A stretch of DNA of 10,487 nt from Thermoproteota archaeon (GTDB lineage: Archaea > Korarchaeota > Korarchaeia > B14-G2): positions 1 through 10,487 of the forward strand of contig QMWA01000047.1 in assembly GCA_003661385.1 (NCBI GenBank), in the 5' to 3' direction. Shown here one piece after another: positions 1 to 6,350 of this stretch. The notes under the pieces are model-generated. The model did no database searches and was not told the origin of the DNA. It saw only the letters and a program-made list of their open reading frames with translations. Made by a program: the position numbers and the translations under genes. How positions within the stretch are numbered: the first letter of the stretch is position 1; the number at the start of each line of letters is the position of its first letter.

Positions 1-222
1 GACGTGCTCTGGGTTCAGCCTCTCAATAGAGATGACTCCATCAACCTCCTTGGATGTGGCGTCTAGCCCAGTGATAACCTCCTCACCTGAGGTGAGCTTG
101 GCTGTCAGAGGAGCTCCTAAGACCACCACAGCCTCCATAGTGGCTTCCCTGCCCTCCACTCTGAGCTTGCATGTGACCTTCCTCCTCTTCAAGACAGCTA
201 GCGCCTCTCTTAGTGCAGGCAT
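1..222 (-). CDS. Hypothetical protein, 5' part of gene (runs off left edge)
   Basis: The visible part is the first 74 residues of a leftward gene whose 3' end lies outside the window. The ATG at 222 directly follows the TAG stop of the eIF2B-related gene (no spacer), and a full AGGTG lies at 232-228, exactly -10 to -6, inside the last codons of that upstream gene. This strongly supports the start and translational coupling. The protein begins with a short basic helix (about residues 2-15, ALREALAVLKRRK) followed by alternating hydrophobic stretches that look like beta strands, including VVVLGAPL at about 33-40. There is no signal peptide or membrane segment. I recognise no family. As third gene of the 65-aa/eIF2B-like operon it may act with those products, but this is context only. 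Confidence 0.75.
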   Translation of the reverse strand, partial: MPALREALAVLKRRKVTCKLRVEGREATMEAVVVLGAPLTAKLTSGEEVITGLDATSKEVDGVISIERLNPEHV

Positions 223-1008
223 CTAGCCACCTCCTAGGCTATCTGGGCTTGAGGCTAGGTGCTCTAGCTCAGCTCTGCTCTTGGCTAGCCCAAGCTCAGT
301 TGCTATGCCTGCTGTCAGCTCTACTGGAGTCACATCAAACTCCCACTTGACGCCTGCAACGGAGCCTGTGAGCAGCTTTGACGTATCCGCTATGACATAG
401 AGCTTTAGGCCAGCTGCCTTCAAGCCAGCTGCGAGGGCGTATGTGCCAGCCTTGTTGACCACATGGCCGCTGGTGTACACTGCATCAGCCCCCACCACCC
501 CAGTGCACTTCAGCTCTGCTGCAAGCCACGGTAGCTTTGAGTCAGGTACAAGCTTGACCTCAGCACCTAAGCTCCTGAGCCTCCTGTAAGCTTCAGCTCC
601 CTCCCCACCTGGCTGAGACTCCCCTACAAGCACCGTGGTGCACTGGCCTCTCCTCCATGCTTCAGCTAGGAACTCGAGCACCGTGGAGGAGCAGCTCAAC
701 GTGGCTACAGGCCCACCTCTGAACTGGCGGAGCATCACCACCACGCTCCTCCTCCTAGCCTCCCTGAGCCTCCTAGCGTACTCCATGAGCCTAGGCCTCA
801 GCGGGGGCTCCATGCCCCTGAGCTTGGCTAGCAGGTTCCTCAGTGGAGCCATGTCAGGGTGAGCTCTGACCGCTAGCTCAGCTAGCTGAGACAGCTTCTC
901 CCTACCCAAGCTCTCGCTTTCAGCTAAGGCCTCTGCTAGCTTGCAGGCTAGCTGTGAAGCACCAGACTCCCTGTCCTCTATGACCTCAGCCACCTTGCGT
1001 GGAAGCAA
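223..1008 (-). CDS. eIF2B alpha/beta/delta-related protein (aIF2B / R15P isomerase / MtnA superfamily)
   Basis: This 261-residue protein shows the superfamily signatures. TLSCSSTV (103-110) sits where eIF2B-type proteins carry their T-x-S-x-S-S-T-V segment. GADAV-x5-GHVVNKAGTYALA (about 173-193) matches the diagnostic GADAV...NK.GT block. DVTPVELTAGIATELG (225-240) matches the C-terminal element. Residues 1-85 are helical and basic, like the family's N-terminal domain. Known relatives include translation factor 2B-like proteins, ribose-1,5-bisphosphate isomerase of the archaeal AMP pathway and methylthioribose-1-phosphate isomerase. At 261 residues it is shorter than the usual 300-340 of the isomerases, and the Cys-containing loop reads SCSS rather than an isomerase-like HCxS, so I favour an eIF2B-like protein of unproven substrate over an active isomerase. 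The TTG start at 1008 is preceded by AGGGG at 1018-1014 (-10 to -6) and lies 1 nt after the previous stop. It is the second gene of a three-gene operon and probably cytosolic. Confidence 0.85.
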   Translation of the reverse strand: MLPRKVAEVIEDRESGASQLACKLAEALAESESLGREKLSQLAELAVRAHPDMAPLRNLLAKLRGMEPPLRPRLMEYARRLREARRRSVVVMLRQFRGGPVATLSCSSTVLEFLAEAWRRGQCTTVLVGESQPGGEGAEAYRRLRSLGAEVKLVPDSKLPWLAAELKCTGVVGADAVYTSGHVVNKAGTYALAAGLKAAGLKLYVIADTSKLLTGSVAGVKWEFDVTPVELTAGIATELGLAKSRAELEHLASSPDSLGGG

Positions 1009-1009
1009 G

Positions 1010-1207
1010 CTAGCCCCTCACGGGCGCCTCGGCTACCACGCTGTAGCTGCTCCACTCCCCTGTCGCAGGGTCTTCTCTAGACCTCTCCACAACAACCCTG
1101 GAAGGCTTCCCAGCCTTCATCTTCACGGTCAGAAGGTACTTTACACTGGGCCTATCCTGGAAGCTTATGATGAGGATGCCTCCAACCAGCTTCGCATCAA
1201 CCCTCAA
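1010..1207 (-). CDS. Small hypothetical protein (65 aa), first gene of operon
   Basis: A 65-residue, beta-rich, basic protein that I do not recognise. Hydrophobic alternation at KLVGGILIISF (6-16), VKYLLTVKMK (22-31) and SRVVVERSR (36-44) suggests strands, and DPATGEW (46-52) looks like a tight turn before a last strand. Start choice: the TTG at 1207 is the only usual start codon before an upstream in-frame TAA. It has a perfect AGGTG at 1217-1213 (-10 to -6) and a TTTAAA box centred about 33 nt upstream, the same layout as other genes here. The stop at 1012-1010 is 1 nt before the TTG of the eIF2B-related gene, so the two are almost certainly cotranscribed. Signals and spacing make it a credible gene despite its size. 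A small nucleic-acid-binding protein is possible but unproven. Confidence 0.7.
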   Translation of the reverse strand: MRVDAKLVGGILIISFQDRPSVKYLLTVKMKAGKPSRVVVERSREDPATGEWSSYSVVAEAPVRG

Positions 1208-1212
1208 CCAGA

Positions 1213-1217
1213 CACCT
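1213..1217 (-). promoter_or_regulatory. Shine-Dalgarno AGGTG for the 65-aa gene
   Basis: AGGTG on the minus strand, exactly 5 nt before the TTG at 1207. It supports that TTG as the start of the small gene, where no ATG or GTG is available. Confidence 0.65.
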
Positions 1218-1236
1218 ATCTTCCCTGGGAGACATG

Positions 1237-1242
1237 TTTAAA
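1237..1242. promoter_or_regulatory. Bidirectional TATA box TTTAAA (shared divergent promoter)
   Basis: The hexamer TTTAAA is self-complementary and is the only AT-rich element in the 67-nt gap between the leftward 65-aa gene (start 1207) and the rightward peptidase (start 1275). Its centre at 1239.5 is 32.5 nt from one start and 35.5 nt from the other, so one TBP site could serve both directions. Expected transcript starts, about 25 nt from the box, would leave leaders of only about 8-12 nt, just enough for the AGGTG elements. Direction would depend on flanking BRE sequence, which I cannot score. Confidence 0.6.
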
Positions 1243-1264
1243 TTGCTTTGCTGGAGCCCTAGGC

Positions 1265-1269
1265 AGGTG
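1265..1269 (+). promoter_or_regulatory. Shine-Dalgarno AGGTG that decides a CTG start
   Basis: AGGTG followed by a 5-nt spacer and CTG at 1275. The same AGGTG-N5-start geometry is found at 232-228, 1217-1213, 6355-6351, 6563-6567 and 9005-9009, which makes the CTG the best start of the downstream peptidase gene. Confidence 0.6.
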
Positions 1270-1274
1270 GTAGG

Positions 1275-2738
1275 CTGCCTACACTAGAGGAGGTCAGGAG
1301 GGGGCTGGACAGCTACCTGGCTGAGCTAGAGGAGGAGTACTACCTCAACTGGGCTGGGCTCAAGGAGGAGCTCTCCACCACGCCTATAATCAGCAGGTAT
1401 AGGTGGCTGCTCACCAGGGAGGTGGCTGACGCTGCTAGGAGGCTTGGTGGCAGGAGAGGGCAGCTCTTGGTGATGTTCGCTGTCTCAGGTATGTTGGATG
1501 AGGCTGTGAAGGAGCTGACTGACAGGTTTGAGACCAGGCTCGCGAGGAAGGTGGTGTATGCAGCTGGAGAGCAGCTCCCTTTCAGGCTAGCTCAGGTGAA
1601 GGTCGGCAACGAGCCCAGGAGAGGTGTGAGAGCTGAGCTCTACAGGAGCATCCTCGCTGCTGTCGAGGAGGTGAACCCTATCTTAGAGGAGAGGACACGC
1701 ATGCTCCATGAGAAAGCCAGGGAGCTCGGCTTCAGGAGCTACGCTGAGCTCAGCTTGAGCTTCAAGAGCTTCAGGGTAGACGAGCTCAGGCAGGCTGCAA
1801 GCGTGCTGTGCAGGGAGACAGAGGGCCTGTACTCCAGTGAGATGGAGAGGATGCTCGAGGAGAAGGCTGGAGTAAGCCTGAGGGAGGCTGAGAGGCATGA
1901 TGTAGCTTACCTCTTCAGGGCTACTGAGTTCGACAAGTACTTTCCAGCTGAGGAGATGGTGGGTAAGCTCCTGAAGACTATTAAGGGCATGGGGCTTGAG
2001 CTCAGGGGGGTCAAGCTCGACATAGAGGCTAGGCCTAGGAAGTCTCCTAGAGCATTCTGTGCTCCAGTCAGGGTCCCATGGGATGTCAGGCTTGTTGTGA
2101 TGCCTAAGGGCGGGTTCGACGACTACATGGCCTTGTTCCACGAGGCTGGGCACGCTTTGCATGCAGCGTACACGAGCCCTGAGCTCCCAGCTGAGCTGAG
2201 GAGGCTATGGGAGGGGAGTGTAGCAGAGACCTACGCGTTCCTCGTGGAGTACCTGCTCACCTGCGAGAGCTGGCTCAAGGAGCACACTGAGCTCAAGGGA
2301 GGGGAGCTCAGGAGGTTCCTCAGGCTCCAGGGGCTCTACAAGCTCTACTACCTCAGGAGGTATGCTGGGAAGGTGGAGTATGAGCTCAGGCTCCACTCTG
2401 ATGGGCTAGCTGAGGCCAGAGAGTGGTACGTGCAGGAGCTTCAGAGCAGGCTCATCTTCAAGCAGCCACACCAGTACTACCTCTATGACGTTGATGACAT
2501 GATGTACTCTGCAGACTACCTTGCCGCCTGGCTTGTGGAAGCCCAGCTCAGAAGCTACCTGGCAAGCGAGCTTGGAGAACACTGGTATGCAAGGGAGGAG
2601 GCAGGCAAGCTGCTCAGGAGGCTCTGGTCTCGAGGAGGAGAGCCAACCGTGAGAGAGCTCCTGTCAGAGGCAGGATACAGCAAGCTTAACGCTAGGCCTC
2701 TCATAGAGGAGGCCAAGATGATGATAGAGGAAAAATAG
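1275..2738 (+). CDS. M3-family (thimet oligopeptidase / oligoendopeptidase F-like) zinc metallopeptidase
   Basis: A 487-residue protein if read from CTG at 1275; the first GTG (1422) would remove 49 protein-like residues. The zinc motif HEAGH is at 289-293, in the context LFHEAGHALHAAY. Glu318, in SVAETYAF, lies 25 residues after the second His, the usual position of the third zinc ligand in M3 peptidases. The C-terminal YSADYLAAW segment (about 411-419) resembles the Tyr-rich helix lining the M3 active site. The fold is otherwise helical, with no signal peptide, so it is probably a cytosolic enzyme trimming short peptides, for example after the proteasome. It is shorter than classical M3 enzymes (about 600-680 residues), in line with compact oligoendopeptidase-like members. 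Start: there is no ATG, GTG or TTG between the in-frame TAG at 1260 and 1422, but CTG 1275 has AGGTG at -10 to -6 and TTTAAA about 35 nt upstream. The gene is alone in its direction and converges with the first propeller gene. Confidence 0.85.
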   Translation: MPTLEEVRRGLDSYLAELEEEYYLNWAGLKEELSTTPIISRYRWLLTREVADAARRLGGRRGQLLVMFAVSGMLDEAVKELTDRFETRLARKVVYAAGEQLPFRLAQVKVGNEPRRGVRAELYRSILAAVEEVNPILEERTRMLHEKARELGFRSYAELSLSFKSFRVDELRQAASVLCRETEGLYSSEMERMLEEKAGVSLREAERHDVAYLFRATEFDKYFPAEEMVGKLLKTIKGMGLELRGVKLDIEARPRKSPRAFCAPVRVPWDVRLVVMPKGGFDDYMALFHEAGHALHAAYTSPELPAELRRLWEGSVAETYAFLVEYLLTCESWLKEHTELKGGELRRFLRLQGLYKLYYLRRYAGKVEYELRLHSDGLAEAREWYVQELQSRLIFKQPHQYYLYDVDDMMYSADYLAAWLVEAQLRSYLASELGEHWYAREEAGKLLRRLWSRGGEPTVRELLSEAGYSKLNARPLIEEAKMMIEEK

Positions 2739-2755
2739 AAGTGTGAGGGCTTGGG

Positions 2756-2765
2756 GACAGCTGTC
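2756..2765. repeat. 10-bp perfect palindrome in convergent gap
   Basis: GACAGCTGTC lies between the convergent stops of the peptidase (2738) and the first propeller gene (2767). It has no loop and no T-run follows it, so it is not a convincing hairpin terminator. It is noted as the only structure in this 26-bp gap. Confidence 0.3.
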
Positions 2766-4450
2766 TAGCCCTCCCAGTGCTCTACCCCCTCTATGCTGTC
2801 CTCGAGGTCAACTACCCCGTTCCCGTTCGTGTCCTCCCATCTGAGTATGACTGCCCTACCCTCTAACACGCTGGAATACTGCTCGTAGTACTGGAGGACC
2901 TGCGAGGCTGCTGCAGTCCCGTTTGCAGTCAGCCCCCATGCTAGGAGGTGCCACCTACCTTGATAGTAGTGTAGGGCTATGAGAGCATGGTCGTATCCCT
3001 CTCCAGAGCCGTAGTTCTGGTCTGTCAGTTCAGAGTGCAGGTATGGCACCCCGTCTATGAGGACAGCGTAGAATGGGCAGCCGCCGAAGCCCTCGAACAT
3101 CCAGGCGAACATGTTGACTCCAGGGCCTCCAGCGTAGATTACGTTTGAGGCAGGGACCTCACTCCAGTCCACTACAACATCGCTTCCAGTCCACTCCGCG
3201 TACCAGGTGTCTAGGCCCCAGCCTGCAGCTCCTGTGGTGGCCTCGACTCCAAGCCTGCTTGCTATGGCTATGGCGCCCCCTACGTCCATGGTTATAGCTC
3301 CAATCCCGTAGAAGCCGTGTGGAGTGCTGTCTCCTATGATGAACGTCACGTTCAGCACTCCATCTGAGACGAAGGGCTCAGGGTAGTTTGAGAGGTCTCC
3401 TTCAGGAGCCTCCTGGCTGAAGTAGTAGACCTTGCTCCCTGAAGCTGCAGCTACACATGAGCCATCAGCTGAGATAGCCACGCACTTGACCTCACTTCCA
3501 GTGTTGTAGCTCCACACGAGCCCAGTGTCCCTTGAGAACAGGTAGATGAACCCATCTCTGCTCCCAGCTGCAACCCAAGCTCCATCATCTGATATGCTCA
3601 CTGACAGGACATCTCCATGTGGCGGGTTGCTCCAGGCTGCAATCTGGCCACCAGCTCTCGTGTAGAGGTAGACGGTAGATGAGGCTCCGACAGCTATGAA
3701 CAGGGCTTGAGCAGAGACGGAGACAGAGGACGCCAGTATGTCTGAGGTGCTCCACAGCAAGCCACTTGAGTCGAAGAAGAAGACTCTGCTTGCTGCAGCA
3801 GCTAGGAACTTACCTCCAGGGTCTAGCTCGACATCCAGGACCTCCCAGCCGGCATCATATGGTGTCCACTTGAAGCTGCCATCTGGGTCACACATGTAGA
3901 TGTGCGTGTCGAGCACGTCTCCTCCAGCAGCTACTGTAGCTCCGTTAGCTGACACGTCTACTGCCTGGAGGTCCTGCTGTACTGAGTTCGCTGACCCCAC
4001 TTCAGCTCCAGCTCTGTTGTAGATGTGGAGCCTATAGGACTCGACTACAGCTGAAACCAAGCCTCCCACTGAAGTTGAGACCTCAGCTGCAGCATATGGA
4101 GCATAGCTCTTCTCCCAGACCCTGCTAGCTGTGGCAGTGTATAGCGCTACCCTGGTTTCATTGGCGACTATCAGGTGGGTTCCATCTGGTGAGAGGTCTA
4201 GGCCTCTCCTGGCTATGGTCGGGACTGCTGGCATAGACCAAGCTAGGTTCCCAAGAGAGTCTAGGAGGCCCACCTTGCTCGACGAAGCGTAAGCTATTGT
4301 GCTGCCGTCGTCAGATATATCGACTACATAAACCTCCTCTCCCACATCATAGACCCATAGCAGTGGAGCTTGGGCTCCGGTGTGGCTTAGTGGAGCTGCA
4401 GTTACAGGTAGGAGCGTGAGGACAGCTAGCAGAGCTAGCTGCAGCTTCAA
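2765..4450 (-). CDS. Secreted beta-propeller protein with S-layer-like C-terminal domain (paralog A)
   Basis: Predicted 561 residues. The N-terminus is a signal peptide: KLQ, then a hydrophobic stretch (LALLAVLTLLPVTAA), with mature protein from about residue 20-28. Residues about 30-345 form eight PQQ/WD40-like units, each with a V-x-[SD]-[VI]-S-x-[DN]-G-x-x-[IV]-A strand pair and often an aromatic ending such as LLW, VW or KW, so an eight-bladed propeller is likely. The C-terminal domain (about 363-537) has IIGDSTPHGFYG, SNVIYAGGPGVN (435-446) and ANGTAAASQVL, resembling archaeal S-layer family domains with their 'GGPxVN' and 'GTxAA' motifs. DTNGNGVVDLED (540-551) is a dockerin/EF-hand-like calcium loop. 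There is no C-terminal membrane anchor, so the protein is exported or held by non-covalent contacts. Start: TTG 4450, with GGGTG at -10 to -6, aligns with the ATG of paralog B. ATG 4462 and ATG 4468 are alternatives but lie at or before the expected transcript start. No enzymatic residues are recognised. Confidence 0.82.
   Translation of the reverse strand: MKLQLALLAVLTLLPVTAAPLSHTGAQAPLLWVYDVGEEVYVVDISDDGSTIAYASSSKVGLLDSLGNLAWSMPAVPTIARRGLDLSPDGTHLIVANETRVALYTATASRVWEKSYAPYAAAEVSTSVGGLVSAVVESYRLHIYNRAGAEVGSANSVQQDLQAVDVSANGATVAAGGDVLDTHIYMCDPDGSFKWTPYDAGWEVLDVELDPGGKFLAAAASRVFFFDSSGLLWSTSDILASSVSVSAQALFIAVGASSTVYLYTRAGGQIAAWSNPPHGDVLSVSISDDGAWVAAGSRDGFIYLFSRDTGLVWSYNTGSEVKCVAISADGSCVAAASGSKVYYFSQEAPEGDLSNYPEPFVSDGVLNVTFIIGDSTPHGFYGIGAITMDVGGAIAIASRLGVEATTGAAGWGLDTWYAEWTGSDVVVDWSEVPASNVIYAGGPGVNMFAWMFEGFGGCPFYAVLIDGVPYLHSELTDQNYGSGEGYDHALIALHYYQGRWHLLAWGLTANGTAAASQVLQYYEQYSSVLEGRAVILRWEDTNGNGVVDLEDSIEGVEHWEG
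3297..3349. repeat. 53-nt block identical to 5198-5250
   Basis: Fifty-three consecutive bases, encoding part of the C-terminal domain (about VTFIIGDSTPHGFYGIGA), are identical between the two paralogs, including third codon positions. Flanking sequence differs at both ends. Confidence 0.85.
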
Positions 4451-4455
4451 GCACT

Positions 4456-4460
4456 CACCC
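4456..4460 (-). promoter_or_regulatory. Shine-Dalgarno GGGTG deciding TTG start of paralog A
   Basis: GGGTG on the minus strand with a 5-nt spacer to TTG 4450, in the same place as the AGGTG of paralog B relative to its ATG. It argues against the in-frame ATGs at 4462 and 4468. Confidence 0.5.
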
Positions 4461-4463
4461 ATG

Positions 4464-4471
4464 AGCATGCT
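4464..4471. promoter_or_regulatory. Putative operator AGCATGCT in promoter of paralog A
   Basis: A perfect 8-bp palindrome lying between the TATA element (4484-4488) and the start of paralog A. The same 8-mer occurs twice in the paralog B / RHH intergenic region (6451-6458 and 6491-6498). Bound protein here would block the core promoter. An operator role is inferred from position and repetition only. Confidence 0.4.
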
Positions 4472-4483
4472 TTAACTGAGCAC

Positions 4484-4488
4484 TTAAG
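4484..4488 (-). promoter_or_regulatory. TATA-like element of paralog A
   Basis: CTTAA on the minus strand (in CCTTAAGTG) is centred about 36 nt before TTG 4450, matching the -33 to -36 spacing of neighbouring genes. The 180-nt gap 4471-4650 holds this element, an orphan divergent promoter-like stretch (4573-4649) and no convincing gene. Confidence 0.45.
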
Positions 4489-4572
4489 GCTTACTAACAC
4501 TCTGTCTAGCTAAGCTTGAGATCATGCATTTCTCAGGCTAGACCCTTAGGCAAGGCGCTTGTGATCTCTGTT

Positions 4573-4649
4573 GGAAGCTGTTTATAGGTGGCCTGGCTGG
4601 TGAAGAAGCTTGATTAGCCCTGGTAGAAGAGATAGGTGGGGTAAGGTGA
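4573..4649 (+). promoter_or_regulatory. Possible remnant copy of the RHH gene promoter and leader
   Basis: The segment carries TGGAAGCTGTTTATA (4573-4587) and GGGTAAGGTGA (4639-4649). These resemble TGGAAGCTTTATA (6510-6522) and AGGGTAAGGTGA (6557-6568) in front of the RHH gene. It lies upstream of paralog A in the same relative place as the RHH promoter lies upstream of paralog B, but it leads only into the 3' end of paralog B on the opposite strand, with no start codon at the right distance. It is best read as a relic of duplicating a propeller gene plus its divergent upstream region. It might still drive antisense RNA. Confidence 0.35.
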
Positions 4650-4650
4650 G

Positions 4651-6345
4651 CTATCCTTGGATTGTGAAGACAGACCAGTGCTCCACGTCCTCTATGGTGT
4701 CACCTGGGTCTACTCTGCCGTTTCCGTTTGTGTCCTCCCACCTCAGGATCACAGCTCTCCCCTCTAGCACGCTGGGGTACTGCCTGTAGTACTGGAGAAC
4801 TTGGCAGGCTGCTGCAGTCCCGTTCGCAGTCAGCCCCCATGCTAGGAGGTGGTATCTGCCTTCATGGTAGTGCAGTGCTATGAGAGCGTGGTCATATCCG
4901 CTGCCAGACCCGTAGTCTGCTCCTGTGATGTCGGAGTGGAGGTATGGCACTCCATCTATGAGGACAGCGTAGAATGGGCAGCTGTTGAAGCTGTCGAAGA
5001 GCCAGGAGAACATGTTCACGCCTGGGCCGCCGACATATATTATGTTCGACTTGGGCATGCTGCTCCAGTCTACAGTCACGTTGCTTCCATCCCACTCAGC
5101 GTACCACGTGTCTAGCCCCCAGCTCGCTACACCCCCTGAAGCCTCAACGCCTAGGCTGCCTGCTATGGCTATCGCTCCTCCGACATCCATGGTTGCTGCT
5201 CCAATCCCGTAGAAGCCGTGTGGAGTGCTGTCTCCTATGATGAACGTCACATTCAGCACTCCTCCAGCTACAAATGGCTCAGGGTACCTCAGTAGATCAA
5301 GCTCTCCAGGCTGAGAGCTGAAGTAGTATATCTTTCTACCAGACATGGCTACTATACGTGAGCCGTCGTCTGAGATCGCTATCTGCTTGACTGCGCTTCC
5401 AGTGCTGTACATCCATAGGAGGCCTGTGTCCCTTGAGAACAAGTAGACTACTCCGTTTCGGCCTCCAGCTGCAATCAGGCTTCCGTCAGCAGATATGTCG
5501 ACGGAGAGAACCTCACCGTAAGGTGGGTTGCTCCATGTGGTTGCTATACCGTACTTGGTGTAGAGGTATAGGCCTGCCGGGGCTCCAACAGCTATGTAGC
5601 TGCTGGTAAATGAGACTGAGACCGAGTTAGCATCTATCTCAGTGGAGTTCCACTTGAATCCAGCTAAGTCGAAGAAGTACACTGAGCTTGATGCTGCAGC
5701 TAGGAACAGCCCGCTGGGGTTCAGCTCTACGTCAACTACCTCCCAGCTAGTGTCATATGGCGTCCACTTCAGGGTCCCATTAGGGTCGCACATGTAAACC
5801 TTCTTGTTGAATACGTCTCCTCCAGCAGCTACTCTAGCTCCATTCCGCGAGACATCTACTGACATGAGGTTCCCTGACTCAGCTAGCACCTGCCCCATCT
5901 CGTTTCCATTCTTGTCGTATATGTGTAGCTTGTTTGACTCAACTACAGCTGAGATAGAAGCTCCTAGTGAAACTGAGATGTCTATTGGAGCATAGGGGGC
6001 GTAGCTTTGCTCCCAGAGCATAGTACCTGATGTCGTGTATAGAGCTACTCTAGAGCTGTTTACTATGAGCATGTACCCTCCATCTGGTGAGATACATACT
6101 CCTCTTCTAGCTGTAGTTGGGTTTGCTGGTGCAGACCAAAGTAGGCTTCCACTCTGGCTTATGACACCCACTTTAGAAAGGGATGCATAGGCTACTACGC
6201 TCCCATTAAGAGACATGTCTACTGAGGTAACGTCTTCTCCTGCGTCATAGACCCATAATAGTGGAGCTTGAGCAGCCGAGGGGGGAGGGCTTGAGGCAGC
6301 TAGCAGAGCAAGTAGCACAGCTAGGAGAGCTGCCTGAAGCCTCAT
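4651..6345 (-). CDS. Secreted beta-propeller protein with S-layer-like C-terminal domain (paralog B)
   Basis: Predicted 564 residues, a full-length paralog of the protein encoded at 2765-4450 with the same domain order. The signal peptide is RLQ followed by AALLAVLLALLAASS, with cleavage probably before AQAPLLWVYD. Eight propeller units follow, then the S-layer-like domain (VTFIIGDSTPHGFYG, SNIIYVGGPGVNMF, ANGTAAACQVL), then the calcium-type loop DTNGNGRVDPGD. The C-terminus after VEHW (SVFTIQG) is five residues longer than in paralog A and unrelated, where the gene meets the putative relic segment. The final domain is more alike between the paralogs than the propeller blades. Several N-x-S/T sites (NGS, NSS, NVT, NGT) would suit surface glycosylation. 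Start: ATG 6345 has AGGTG at 6355-6351 and a TTTAA element about 34 nt upstream. The longer forms (ATG 6390, TTG 6393) would begin upstream of that TATA and add a non-signal-like leader. Likely a cell-surface binding protein with unknown ligand. Confidence 0.82.
   Translation of the reverse strand: MRLQAALLAVLLALLAASSPPPSAAQAPLLWVYDAGEDVTSVDMSLNGSVVAYASLSKVGVISQSGSLLWSAPANPTTARRGVCISPDGGYMLIVNSSRVALYTTSGTMLWEQSYAPYAPIDISVSLGASISAVVESNKLHIYDKNGNEMGQVLAESGNLMSVDVSRNGARVAAGGDVFNKKVYMCDPNGTLKWTPYDTSWEVVDVELNPSGLFLAAASSSVYFFDLAGFKWNSTEIDANSVSVSFTSSYIAVGAPAGLYLYTKYGIATTWSNPPYGEVLSVDISADGSLIAAGGRNGVVYLFSRDTGLLWMYSTGSAVKQIAISDDGSRIVAMSGRKIYYFSSQPGELDLLRYPEPFVAGGVLNVTFIIGDSTPHGFYGIGAATMDVGGAIAIAGSLGVEASGGVASWGLDTWYAEWDGSNVTVDWSSMPKSNIIYVGGPGVNMFSWLFDSFNSCPFYAVLIDGVPYLHSDITGADYGSGSGYDHALIALHYHEGRYHLLAWGLTANGTAAACQVLQYYRQYPSVLEGRAVILRWEDTNGNGRVDPGDTIEDVEHWSVFTIQG
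5198..5250. repeat. 53-nt block identical to 3297-3349
   Basis: Second copy of the identical inter-paralog block, in the same reading frame and same orientation as the copy in paralog A. Confidence 0.85.
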
Positions 6346-6350
6346 AGAGG

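Noticed and set aside
1010-1207. 65-aa protein as a Cren7-like chromatin protein
   Set aside because: The likeness is limited to a DPxTG beta-turn; size and other positions do not match well enough to name it.
941-1273. 110-aa plus-strand open frame
   Set aside because: It covers the starts of two well-supported minus-strand genes and the divergent promoter, and the product has no recognisable features.
1275-1421. Frameshift at the 5' end of the M3 gene as explanation for the missing start
   Set aside because: The frame is open and protein-like right up to CTG 1275, which has its own AGGTG and TATA at the correct distances, so no frameshift is needed.
1683-2162. 159-aa minus-strand open frame
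   Set aside because: It lies wholly inside the M3 peptidase gene on the other strand; its Leu/Pro/His-rich composition is that of an antisense shadow of GAG/AGG/CTC codons.
4471-4650. Possible tRNA or C/D-box RNA in the paralog gap
   Set aside because: I found no cloverleaf-compatible arms or GTTCRANNC loop, and no paired RUGAUGA and CUGA boxes.
4657-4779. Short plus-strand frame (TTG 4657) after the relic promoter
   Set aside because: The spacing from AGGTG is 8 nt rather than 5, and the frame is antisense to the paralog B 3' end with no protein-like pattern.
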